Source of the DNA: SHVO01 sp041906145
GTDB taxonomy: Bacteria > Pseudomonadota > Alphaproteobacteria > Rhodospirillales > Rhodospirillaceae
Assembly (NCBI GenBank): GCA_041906145.1
Contig: JAYRJU010000002.1
Span: forward strand, 248,001 to 312,000
DNA length: 64,000 nucleotides
Direction: 5' to 3'
The stretch's first letter is position 1; the number at the start of each line of letters is the position of its first letter. A program made the translations under genes and the position numbers. Below, piece after piece: positions 56,596-64,000 of this stretch. Below the pieces are notes generated by a model. That model saw only the letters and a list, made by a program, of their open reading frames with translations. It searched no databases and was not told the origin of the DNA.

Positions 56596-57780
56596 ATGTT
56601 CTTCACTCTCATCGAGGGGTTGAAGAAAGCGGGATTGCCGGTCTCCATCACCGAGTATCTCGCCCTGATCGAGGCTGTCGAAACCGGCATCGCCGGCTAC
56701 AGCGTCGAGGATTTTTATTACCTGTCGCGGGCGACGCTGGTGAAGGACGAGCGCAATCTCGACCGCTTCGACCGCGTATTTGGTCAGGTCTTCAAGGGCC
56801 TCGATAGCGATGCCGCGCTTGAAGGCATTCTCGCCAATATTCCCGAGGAATGGCTGAAGACACTCACGCAGCGCATGTTCTCCGAGGAGGAGAAGGCTCG
56901 GATCGAGGCGCTCGGCGGCTGGGAAAAGCTGATGGAGACGTTGCGCAAGCGGCTCGAGGAACAGAAGGGAAAGCATTCCGGCGGCTCCAAATGGATTGGT
57001 ACCGGCGGCACGTCGCAGTTTGGCGCGTATGGTTATAACCCCGAAGGGGTACGCGTCGGTCAGCACGAAAGCCGCCACAAACGCGCGGTGAAGGTTTGGG
57101 ACAAACGCGAGTTCGCCAACCTCGACGACACGGTCGAGATCGGTACGCGCAACATCAAGATGGCCTTGCGCCGTCTACGCAAATTCGCGCGCCAGGGCGC
57201 CGCCACCGAACTCGACATCGACGGCACGATCCGCTCCACGGCGCATCACGGCGGCTTGCTCGATCTTCAGATGGTCCCCGAGCGCCACAATGCGGTGAAA
57301 GTTCTGTTGTTCCTCGACGCGGGCGGATCGATGGACGAGCACGTGAAGGTTTGCGCCGAGTTGTTCTCAGCCTGCCGCACCGAGTTCAAGCACCTCGAGT
57401 CCTACTATTTCCATAACTGCGTGTATGAGGGCGTGTGGCGTGACAACCGCCGCCGCCACACCGAACAGGTTCCGACCTGGCAAGTGCTGCGGACCTATCC
57501 GACCGACTACAAGCTGATCTTCGTCGGGGATGCGTCGATGAGCCCGTATGAAATCATGCAGCCGGGCGGCGCGGTGGAACATTGGAACCCGGAATCGGGC
57601 GAGGTGTGGATGCGCCGTTTCCTGGAGACTTGGCCGCACGCGGTCTGGCTGAATCCTGTGCCGCAAAAGCATTGGGCCTATACCGAATCCATCGCGATGA
57701 TGCGCAAGCTACTGGACGGGCGTATGTATCCGCTGACTCTCGGCGGCCTGGACGCGGCGATCGGCGAACTTAGCCATTAG
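56596..57780 (+). CDS. CoxE-like VWA-domain protein (MoxR partner)
   Basis: 394 residues. The N-terminal helical part (LIEGLKKAGLPVSITEYLAL) is followed by a VWA domain with MIDAS-like FLDAGGSMDEHVKVC. The second Ser of DxSxS is kept but the first is Gly, as I recall for this subfamily. Cytoplasmic. It works with the upstream MoxR ATPase; the client is not in the window. The last 11 bp overlap the converging fluC gene. Confidence 0.88.
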   Translation: MFFTLIEGLKKAGLPVSITEYLALIEAVETGIAGYSVEDFYYLSRATLVKDERNLDRFDRVFGQVFKGLDSDAALEGILANIPEEWLKTLTQRMFSEEEKARIEALGGWEKLMETLRKRLEEQKGKHSGGSKWIGTGGTSQFGAYGYNPEGVRVGQHESRHKRAVKVWDKREFANLDDTVEIGTRNIKMALRRLRKFARQGAATELDIDGTIRSTAHHGGLLDLQMVPERHNAVKVLLFLDAGGSMDEHVKVCAELFSACRTEFKHLESYYFHNCVYEGVWRDNRRRHTEQVPTWQVLRTYPTDYKLIFVGDASMSPYEIMQPGGAVEHWNPESGEVWMRRFLETWPHAVWLNPVPQKHWAYTESIAMMRKLLDGRMYPLTLGGLDAAIGELSH

Positions 57781-58162
57781 GGTTCAGCGCGAGGCCGGCC
57801 ACGTAGCCGATCCATGCGCCTGCGATGCAGAGAACCACGGACAGGCCAATATTTCCCGCCGCGGGCAGCCATTGCCCGCCTTGGATCAGTGTCAGCGTCT
57901 GAAGGCTGAACGCCGAGAAGGTCGTATAGCCGCCGCAGACGCCCACCATGAGGAACAGACGGGCGCCGTCGCTTACCGGCAAAAGCCCACCGTCACGCAT
58001 GGTCGCCGCCGCGAAGCCAATGACCATCGACCCCAGCACATTGATGACAATGGTTCCCCAGGGAAAGCTGGCGCCCATGAGGGCCGCGATAAGGCCGTTG
58101 CACCAATGGCGCGCAACGCTGCCCAAGGCGCCGCCCAGTCCGATCAACAGATAGGTTTTCAT
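57770..58162 (-). CDS. fluC: Fluoride exporter FluC (CrcB)
   Basis: 130 residues and four membrane helices: MKTYLLIGLGGALGSVARHW, FPWGTIVINVLGSMVIGFAA (Asn of the pore), VGVCGGYTTFSAFSLQTLTL (the Na+ and Phe-box region). It forms dual-topology dimers exporting F-. The chosen start gives the family's usual length; a longer frame of 162 would add a polar 32-residue tail. No fluoride riboswitch was seen upstream. Confidence 0.92.
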   Translation of the reverse strand: MKTYLLIGLGGALGSVARHWCNGLIAALMGASFPWGTIVINVLGSMVIGFAAATMRDGGLLPVSDGARLFLMVGVCGGYTTFSAFSLQTLTLIQGGQWLPAAGNIGLSVVLCIAGAWIGYVAGLALNPNG

Positions 58163-58299
58163 TCCATGCCCCCTGTGGATGGATGCGAAGTGTCGCACAA
58201 AATCGAAATCGGGAAGAAGCTTCCCAATGCAAAGTGCTCCGGCTATATCTGACGGCACGCGCGAGGGGCGCGGATCTGTTCCAGTTGTGATGTTGTAAA

Positions 58300-58986
58300 A
58301 TGGGTACCATCTCGGCCCGCGACTATGGTGTCGTGTTCGACGGCTTCCAGGCGCCGATTTCCAAGATCGTCAACTGCGGCGCCAAATGCGCGCCCTACAA
58401 CAACGGGACTCCGGTGTGCTGTGACGCCGGCCACGCCATCCCCATCGTCGACAAGACTGAATACGCGCATCTGAAAACGCGCACCAAGATGTGGAAGCCG
58501 TTCGTTCCGCGCACCCCGGATCAGAAGGCTGAAATCGCCGACCTGAAGGGCTCCGAGAATTGCGCGGTCGAGTGCAACGGCGCCGAATTCTGTGAACGTG
58601 ATAACCGTTCGCTGGCCTGCCGCTCGTTCCCGTTCTTCCCGTACTTCGATAAGAAAGAACTGGTCGGCCTCGCCACCTACTGGAACTTCGAAGGTCTGTG
58701 CTGGGTAATCCACAATCTGACGATCGTGGAAAAGCCGTTCATCGACCAGTTCCTGAAGATGCACGAGTTCATCTTCAAGAAGGACGATAATTGGCGCGTG
58801 ACCTATGTCGATCACTCGGCAGTTATGCGGCAGGTCTATTCGCGCCGCGGTGACAAGTTCGCGGTGATCATGCGTGACGGCACGTATCGTTGGGTTCTGC
58901 CGAAGTCGGGCGGAAAGATGGTCCCGGCGACGAAGAAGGAACTGCTGTCGCTGCGCGCCGGCTTCACGCTGCCGAACCAAGAATAG
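58300..58986 (+). CDS. Cys-rich conserved protein, YkgJ-like
   Basis: 228 residues with conserved cysteines: IVNCGAKCAPYNNGTPVCCD, then NCAVECNGAEFCERDNRSLA and CRSFPFFPYF plus a Cys-Trp later. This resembles the YkgJ-type zinc/iron-chelating Cys cluster domain. No signal or membrane span, so cytoplasmic. It converges by 2 bp with the carbonic anhydrase gene and is divergent from fluC. Function unknown. Confidence 0.8.
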   Translation: MGTISARDYGVVFDGFQAPISKIVNCGAKCAPYNNGTPVCCDAGHAIPIVDKTEYAHLKTRTKMWKPFVPRTPDQKAEIADLKGSENCAVECNGAEFCERDNRSLACRSFPFFPYFDKKELVGLATYWNFEGLCWVIHNLTIVEKPFIDQFLKMHEFIFKKDDNWRVTYVDHSAVMRQVYSRRGDKFAVIMRDGTYRWVLPKSGGKMVPATKKELLSLRAGFTLPNQE

Positions 58987-58988
58987 GA

Positions 58989-59624
58989 TTACTCGGCGAC
59001 GTTGAACGCGCCGAGGGCGTCGCACACGAAAAGCGACGCGTCCGACAGGTCGAAATACCAGCCGTGCAGTTCAAGCTTGCCCTCGCGCACGCGGTCGGCC
59101 ACCCACGGGAAGGTCATCAGATTTCCGAGGGACGTCTTCACGGCTTCCTGCTCGCAGCGGCGCTGCGCCGCCACCGGTTCCTTGGTCGTCGCCCGCGCGA
59201 AATTGCGCGCCGGCTCCGCGATCTTCATCCACGACGAGATGAAGTCGTCCGTTTGGCTTTCTGAGTGCATCAGGGCATGGATGCCGCCGCATTTCGCGTG
59301 GCCCATGACGATGATGTGTTCTACCTGCAGGCCCCGCACCGCGAATTCAACGGCGGCGCTGGTGCCGTGATAGGCGTTGTCCGGCCCATAAGGCGGGACC
59401 AGGGCGGCGACGTTCCTGACAACGAACATCTCGCCCGGGTTCACGCCGAACTTCAAAGTAGGGTCGATACGGGAATCGGAACAGGCGATCATCATGGCCT
59501 TGGGCTTTTGACCCTTGGCCATGAGTTTTTCGATCGTCGCCCGGTTGTCGCGAAAATAGTGATCGCGGAACTGACGGTAACCCTCGAAAAAAGGTTCGAG
59601 GCTGTTCTTGTTCTTTCCTGCCAT
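58989..59624 (-). CDS. Beta-carbonic anhydrase
   Basis: 211 residues. Zinc ligands in IACSDSRIDP (Cys, Asp) and VMGHAKCGGIHAL (His, Cys), the beta-class signature, with the SDSR salt-bridge Arg. It catalyses CO2/HCO3- interconversion in the cytoplasm. Located 15 bp after icd on the same strand; a CO2-producing enzyme followed by one that hydrates CO2 is suggestive. Confidence 0.94.
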   Translation of the reverse strand: MAGKNKNSLEPFFEGYRQFRDHYFRDNRATIEKLMAKGQKPKAMMIACSDSRIDPTLKFGVNPGEMFVVRNVAALVPPYGPDNAYHGTSAAVEFAVRGLQVEHIIVMGHAKCGGIHALMHSESQTDDFISSWMKIAEPARNFARATTKEPVAAQRRCEQEAVKTSLGNLMTFPWVADRVREGKLELHGWYFDLSDASLFVCDALGAFNVAE

Positions 59625-59639
59625 TTCGCGTCGCCGCCG

Positions 59640-60854
59640 CTATTTCGCGGCGACTTTGAGCATTTCGTCGAGCTTGGACAGGAACTGCGGCGTGGTCATC
59701 CACGGCTGATCCGGGCCCACGAGCACAGCCAGGTCCTTGGTCATATGACCGGCTTCGACGGCCTGCACGCACACCTTCTCCAGGGTCTGCGCGAAGTTCA
59801 CCACGTCCGGGGTGTTGTCGAAGCGGCCGCGATACTGCAGGCCGCGCGTCCAGGCGAAGATCGACGCGATCGGATTGGTCGAGGTTTCCTTGCCTTGCTG
59901 ATGCAGACGGTAGTGGCGCGTCACGGTGCCGTGCGCGGCTTCCGATTCAACAACCGTTCCGGTCGGATTGAGCAGCACCGAGGTCATGAGGCCGAGCGAG
60001 CCGAAGCCTTGGGCAACGGTGTCGGACTGCACGTCGCCGTCGTAGTTCTTACACGCCCACACAAAGGCGCCCGACCACTTGAGGGCCGAGGCGACCATGT
60101 CGTCGATCAGACGATGTTCGTAGACGATCTTCTTGGCTTCGAACTTTGCTTTGAATTCGGCGTCGAACACGCGCTGAAACACGTCTTTGAACACGCCGTC
60201 GTAGGCCTTGAGGATCGTGTTCTTGGTCGACAGGTACACCGGCCAGCCGCGGTCGAGGCCGTAGTTGAAGCAGGCGCGGGCAAAGCCCTCAATGGAGTCC
60301 ACGAGGTTGTACATGCCCATGGCGCAGCCGGCGCTCGGGAAGTCGAACACGTCGAATTCCATCGGCGCGCCGCCGTCCTTCGGGGTGAACTTCATCGTGA
60401 GCTTGCCGGGACCGGGCACTTTGAAGTCGGTCGCGCGGTACTGGTCACCGAAGGCATGGCGGCCGATGACGATGGGCTGGGTCCAGCCCGGCACAAGGCG
60501 CGGCACGTTCTTGCAGATGATCGGCTCGCGGAACACGGTGCCGTCAAGAATGTTGCGGATCGTGCCGTTGGGCGACTTCCACATCTTCTTGAGGTTGAAT
60601 TCCTTCACGCGCGCTTCGTCGGGCGTGATGGTGGCGCACTTCACGCCGACGCCGTACTGCTTGATCGCGTTGGCGGCATCGACCGTGATCTTGTCTTCGG
60701 TCGCGTCGCGGCTTTCGATGCCGAGGTCGTAGTACTTAATGTCGATATCAAGGTACGGCAGGATCAGCTTGTCCTTGATGAACTGCCAAATGATGCGGGT
60801 CATCTCGTCGCCGTCGAGGTCAACGACCGGTGTCTTTACCTTGATCTTCGCCAT
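59640..60854 (-). CDS. icd: NADP-dependent isocitrate dehydrogenase (type II)
   Basis: 404 residues from MAKIKVKTPVVDLDGDEMTR. Substrate motifs KSPNGTIRNILDGTVFREPI and VYLSTKNTILKAYDG are present; the metal-binding Asp is in CKNYDGDVQSD. This is the homodimeric eukaryote-like class common in alphaproteobacteria, not the E. coli type. It oxidises isocitrate to 2-oxoglutarate with NADP+ in the TCA cycle. An upstream gap of about 165 bp holds its promoter; carbonic anhydrase follows. Confidence 0.96.
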   Translation of the reverse strand: MAKIKVKTPVVDLDGDEMTRIIWQFIKDKLILPYLDIDIKYYDLGIESRDATEDKITVDAANAIKQYGVGVKCATITPDEARVKEFNLKKMWKSPNGTIRNILDGTVFREPIICKNVPRLVPGWTQPIVIGRHAFGDQYRATDFKVPGPGKLTMKFTPKDGGAPMEFDVFDFPSAGCAMGMYNLVDSIEGFARACFNYGLDRGWPVYLSTKNTILKAYDGVFKDVFQRVFDAEFKAKFEAKKIVYEHRLIDDMVASALKWSGAFVWACKNYDGDVQSDTVAQGFGSLGLMTSVLLNPTGTVVESEAAHGTVTRHYRLHQQGKETSTNPIASIFAWTRGLQYRGRFDNTPDVVNFAQTLEKVCVQAVEAGHMTKDLAVLVGPDQPWMTTPQFLSKLDEMLKVAAK

Positions 60855-61018
60855 GAATTTCCCCTTCGAAGGACCGTTCGGCGGCTGCGGAAAGGCCGCG
60901 GACGCCCTGATTTATTGATTTAAACGCGCAGGTGGGCGCGAAAGTAGTGCATCCCCAAGCCGGGGTGCAAGCCATGAATCCGCGCGCTTTTCCTGCGGTT
61001 TTTGCGCGATTTGCGGGC

Positions 61019-61609
61019 CTAAACCTTAAAAACGACGGGCGGTTTGGGTGCGGCCAGTTCAGCCTCGATAGCCCCGATCACGTCCTCAGGCCGTTCGACC
61101 ACGGTCACCAAGGCGCTGTGCCCATGATGCATGAAGCCCTCCTCGACAATGCGGTCCATAAGGCTCACGAGGTGAGACCAGTAGCCGTCGATATTCAAAA
61201 GCACGATTGGTTTGTTGTGACGGTGAAGCTGACGCCACGTCACAACTTCGAACATCTCTTCCAGGGTGCCGACGCCGCCCGGCATGACGCAGAAAGCTTC
61301 CGCGCGCACGAACATCTCGCGCTTGCGGGTGTGCATGTCGGGAACGACGATCAAGTCCGACGCGCCCGGATGCGCGAGTTCCTTGTCGACAAGGAAGTCC
61401 GGGATGACGCCCGTGACCTTGCCGCCGCCGGCGAGGACCCCATCGGCGATGGCGCCCATCATTCCGACGCGGCCGCCCCCGTAGACTAATTCGGTCCGAT
61501 TTGTTGCCAGAGCACGGCCCAGCGCGGTCGCGCTGTCCCGGTAGATGGCCCGAGAGCCTGTATTTGCGCCACAAAAGACGCAGAGGGAGGTTAATTTCGG
61601 CACGGTCAT
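61019..61609 (-). CDS. LOG-family nucleotide phosphoribohydrolase
   Basis: 196 residues with the LOG/Rossmann signature: SLCVFCGANTGSRAIYRDSA, LVYGGGRVGMMGAIADGVLA, MHTRKREMF and the catalytic PGGVGTLEEMFEV. LOG enzymes release free base from nucleoside 5'-monophosphates (cytokinin type). The start MTVPKLTSLC is favoured; 12 codons upstream MYVAPSPERDR is possible. Confidence 0.9.
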   Translation of the reverse strand: MTVPKLTSLCVFCGANTGSRAIYRDSATALGRALATNRTELVYGGGRVGMMGAIADGVLAGGGKVTGVIPDFLVDKELAHPGASDLIVVPDMHTRKREMFVRAEAFCVMPGGVGTLEEMFEVVTWRQLHRHNKPIVLLNIDGYWSHLVSLMDRIVEEGFMHHGHSALVTVVERPEDVIGAIEAELAAPKPPVVFKV

Positions 61610-61790
61610 GGGACGGTCACGTTCCGGTGAGGGGGCCACATACAACCGGTTTGCCTTAAAGCGGACGCTCTTGCCACCTACTCTTGTTCTTTGTAAAGCT
61701 TTGCGGTCAAAATTTTAAGGCGGGATGGGCACTTCGCGGCGGCGGCCGCACCTTACCGTTAACAGCTCGAAGCAATGTGGAGGCTTTTCT

Positions 61791-62237
61791 ATGAACCGTT
61801 TGGTCAAATTTGGCTTGGCTCTCGCCGTTCTCGTCGCGCCGGTCGCGGCCAGCGCCGATGACCAGGACGTCATGAACTATCGTAAGAACGTCATGAAGAC
61901 GATGGGCGAACAGAACGCCCTCTTGCAAATGGTTGTCGCGGGGAAAGTCCCGGCCGACCAATTTGTCTCGCACGTGAAAACGCTGCACCTCGCGGCCACC
62001 CAGGCCAAGAAGGCGTTCGAGCCGAAGGTTGTCGGCGATGGTTCGACCGGTTCGGCGAAGGCTGAAGTTTGGTCCAATTGGGCTGACTTCTCCAAGCGCA
62101 TCGACGACCAGGTCACCAAGCTCGCGGCGCTGGAAAAGGCTGCCGCCGAGGGTGGCATGGCGAAGGCCGGCCCAATGGTTGCGACTAGCCTCGACTGCCG
62201 CGGTTGCCACGAAAACTATCGCGTCCCGAAGAAGTAA
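61791..62237 (+). CDS. Cytochrome c' family protein (copy 1)
   Basis: 148 residues. Signal MNRLVKFGLALAVLVAPVAA ending ASA-DD, then a four-helix Cytochrom_C_2 body (DVMNYRKNVMKTMGEQNALL) with C-terminal heme site SLDCRGCHENYR (CxxCH). Periplasmic high-spin or c556-type electron carrier. It is followed 25 bp later by a paralogue with the same architecture; the two are a tandem duplication. Confidence 0.92.
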   Translation: MNRLVKFGLALAVLVAPVAASADDQDVMNYRKNVMKTMGEQNALLQMVVAGKVPADQFVSHVKTLHLAATQAKKAFEPKVVGDGSTGSAKAEVWSNWADFSKRIDDQVTKLAALEKAAAEGGMAKAGPMVATSLDCRGCHENYRVPKK

Positions 62238-62262
62238 GTTTAGAACCCTCGGAGTACTTAAC

Positions 62263-62709
62263 ATGACCCGCCATACGAAGTTCCTCGGCCCGATCATTGC
62301 CGCCGCTATTGCGTTTGGTGGCATTGCGCCTGCGTTTGCTGCAGATAATCAGGATGTGATCGATTACCGCGAACGCATCATGAAGACGCTCGATGCGCAG
62401 GTGGCTGTGCTCGGCCAGATCCTTTCGGGCGCTACCCCGGACGATCAGGTCGTTTCGCACCTTGAAGCGATCGCCGAGGCTGCTTCGCAGTCGCTGAAGA
62501 GCTTCGAGCCGAAAGTGGAGGGCGGGGAGTCGCTGCCGGTCGTTTGGACCAACTGGAAAGACTTCGAGACGAAAATGAAGGACTTCGAAAGCAAGACCCG
62601 CCTCGCGGCCGATACCGCCAAGAGCCAGGGCAAGGACGCCGCGCTCACCAACATCCTGGATGCGCTGCGCTGCAAGGACTGCCACGACGTCTATCGTAAG
62701 AAGCAGTAG
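62263..62709 (+). CDS. Cytochrome c' family protein (copy 2)
   Basis: 148 residues. Signal ending AFA-AD, body opening DVIDYRERIMKTLDAQVAVL, heme site ALRCKDCHDVYRKKQ. It aligns with copy 1 over the full length (DVxxYRxxxMKTxxxQ, VSHxxxxxxAxxxxxKxFEPKV, VWxNWxDF) but is diverged, so the duplication is old. Both should be periplasmic. Confidence 0.92.
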   Translation: MTRHTKFLGPIIAAAIAFGGIAPAFAADNQDVIDYRERIMKTLDAQVAVLGQILSGATPDDQVVSHLEAIAEAASQSLKSFEPKVEGGESLPVVWTNWKDFETKMKDFESKTRLAADTAKSQGKDAALTNILDALRCKDCHDVYRKKQ

Positions 62710-62730
62710 GTCCCTGAGATCTTCTACCGG

Positions 62731-62760
62731 AACGCCCGCCTCCCGAGAGGCGGGCGTTTT
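62731..62760 (+). terminator. Terminator after the cytochrome c' pair
   Basis: AACGCCCGCCTC against GAGGCGGGCGTT, a 12-bp perfect stem with a 4-nt loop and TTTT; 22 nt after the stop. Confidence 0.92.
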
Positions 62761-62852
62761 GCTTTGAAATATTGCCTGAAAGGGCGGTTCGACGTAACTT
62801 CCGCCGGCTTGCGGCAGGCCCGTGAGCGCAAGGAACCCAAGGGATAGTGAAG

Positions 62853-64000
62853 ATGAATCTGCGCAAAGTGGTCGTGCAGGGAGCCGCGCTGGCTCTGTGC
62901 GCTGGAATGTTTGTGGCCCCGGTCGCGGCGCAGGATGTGCCGGCAACGACCGATACGCCGGGCGTGGATGTCCCCGCGCCGGTCGACGTTCCGCCCGCGC
63001 CGACGGTCGATCCTCAGGTTACGCGCGGCGAATATCTCGCCCGTCTCGGCAACTGCATCAGCTGCCATACCGTCGTGGGCGGCGAGCCCTTCGCCGGCGG
63101 CCTGCCGTTCAAGACGCCGTACATGTTCCTCGGCACGTTGCACTCGACCAACATCACGCCTGACGACGAAACCGGCATCGGCAAGTGGACCGAAGAAGAT
63201 TTCGTCCGCGCGATGCATACGGGCATTGGCCCGAACGGCAGTCTGTTCCCGGCCTTTCCGTACACCAACTTCACCAAGGTCACCGAGGATGATGCCAAGG
63301 CGATCTACGCTTACCTGCGCACCGTAAAGCCCGTGAAGGCCGAAGCGCCCTCCAACAGCTTCGTATTCACCTTGCGCTTCGCCATGAAGATCTGGAACGC
63401 GATGTTCTTCGATGAAGGCCGCTTCGTCGCCGACAGCAGCCAGTCCGAAGAATGGAACCGAGGCGCTTATCTCGTGGAAGGGCTTGGCCACTGCAGCGCG
63501 TGCCATACCCCGCGTAACTTCGCGCTTGCCGAAAAGGAAGACGAGCACATGTGGGGCGCTGTTGTCCCCGACGTGGTGCTGGAAGGCGAATACCGCCCGT
63601 GGTTCGCCGTCAACCTCACTCAGTCGAAAAAGGGCGGCCTTGCCCATTGGACGGTCGACGATCTGAAGAAGTACCTGAAGACCGGCCACAATAAGTTCGG
63701 CGGCACCTTCGGCCCGATGAACGAAGTGATCGCTAACAGCCTCTCGCATATGACCGACGACGATGCGAAGGCGATGGCTACGTATATCAAGAGCCTGCCC
63801 GCGGCTCCCGATACTCAGGCCATGCAGATGACCGAAGACGAAAAGAAGGCCGGCGAAGCGCTCTACACGAAGCACTGCGAAGAGTGCCATGCGCGCTCGG
63901 GCCGCGGCGGCTTCATGAAGGCCCCGCCGATCGTCAACAGCGCCATCGTGCAGGGTCGCGATCCGGCCTCGCTGATCAATATCATCTTGTACGGCGCGGA
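62853..64000 (+). CDS. Triheme cytochrome c, dehydrogenase-subunit type, cut by window edge
   Basis: At least 382 residues, open to the right edge. Signal MNLRKVVVQGAALALCAGMF ending AAQ, a Pro/Asp-rich linker, then three heme motifs: CISCHT, CSACHT and CEECHA. Spacing and the sequences GEYLARLGNCISCHT and GLGHCSACHTPRN match the cytochrome subunits of membrane alcohol, aldehyde or gluconate dehydrogenases (AdhB-like). Periplasmic, passing electrons to the respiratory chain. Whether a dehydrogenase partner follows lies outside the window. Confidence 0.88.
   Translation, partial: MNLRKVVVQGAALALCAGMFVAPVAAQDVPATTDTPGVDVPAPVDVPPAPTVDPQVTRGEYLARLGNCISCHTVVGGEPFAGGLPFKTPYMFLGTLHSTNITPDDETGIGKWTEEDFVRAMHTGIGPNGSLFPAFPYTNFTKVTEDDAKAIYAYLRTVKPVKAEAPSNSFVFTLRFAMKIWNAMFFDEGRFVADSSQSEEWNRGAYLVEGLGHCSACHTPRNFALAEKEDEHMWGAVVPDVVLEGEYRPWFAVNLTQSKKGGLAHWTVDDLKKYLKTGHNKFGGTFGPMNEVIANSLSHMTDDDAKAMATYIKSLPAAPDTQAMQMTEDEKKAGEALYTKHCEECHARSGRGGFMKAPPIVNSAIVQGRDPASLINIILYGA

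Noticed and set aside
58163..58299. Possible fluoride riboswitch before fluC
   Set aside because: The conserved core of the crcB motif could not be found on the minus strand; only a small hairpin is present.
59265..60923. 552-codon plus-strand frame opposite icd and carbonic anhydrase
   Set aside because: Overlaps two well-identified enzymes and has no recognisable domain.

Overview
The window is GC-rich, densely packed bacterial chromosome and reads as an alphaproteobacterium with a CtrA-type cell-cycle pathway. The evidence is a CckA-like hybrid kinase directly downstream of flhB, a TTAA-N7-TTAA CtrA-type box between divergent flagellar operons, an alphaproteobacterial SOS box (GTTC-N7-GTTC) in front of recA, a type II NADP-isocitrate dehydrogenase, a phasin and a GluQ-type tRNA modification enzyme. 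I cannot name the genus. A Caulobacterales, Rhizomicrobium or Rhodospirillales-like lineage is only a guess.

Layout. 1-16.5 kb is mixed housekeeping and accessory DNA: a gene cut by the left edge, uup, a DMT transporter, small hypothetical proteins, a coupled DUF6502/DUF5666-lipoprotein pair, a 1068-residue autotransporter, a secreted phosphatase, an SLC13 permease, gluQ, an HNH nuclease, a deletion scar joining halves of a PAS protein and an MFS transporter, and an amino-acid permease. 16.7-40.5 kb is a 24-kb block read entirely on the plus strand for chemotaxis and signalling: a LuxR regulator, cheY-cheZ, a 350-aa orphan, a five-PAS hybrid kinase, an MCP, a second membrane hybrid kinase, a second MCP, an 80-aa orphan, cheA-cheW, a PAS-GGDEF-EAL protein, cheY-cheB-cheR, a 320-aa orphan and a 36-aa membrane peptide. 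42.6-50.7 kb holds two divergent flagellar operons (flhX-orphan-fliO-fliP on minus; flgB-flgC-fliE-fliQ-fliR-flhB-cckA-cNMP protein on plus). 51-64 kb is core genome: recA, alaS, a phasin, MoxR/VWA, fluC, a Cys-rich protein, carbonic anhydrase, icd, a LOG-family hydrolase and three c-type cytochrome genes, the last cut by the right edge.

How the parts work together. The chemotaxis block has a complete CheA/W/Y/Z/B/R pathway plus two receptors whose signalling halves are almost identical DNA. It also carries c-di-GMP enzymes, two hybrid kinases of the AHDFNN (CckA-like) class and three orphan proteins. A shared element, about CTAATACYTTTSGGTTAGG, lies about 140-160 nt (once 273 nt) before six transcription units of the block. 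It is probably the signature of one regulator or sigma factor and is the most interesting unexplained signal here. The flagellar operons and cckA look CtrA-controlled. No tRNA, rRNA, CRISPR array, prophage or insertion sequence was seen.
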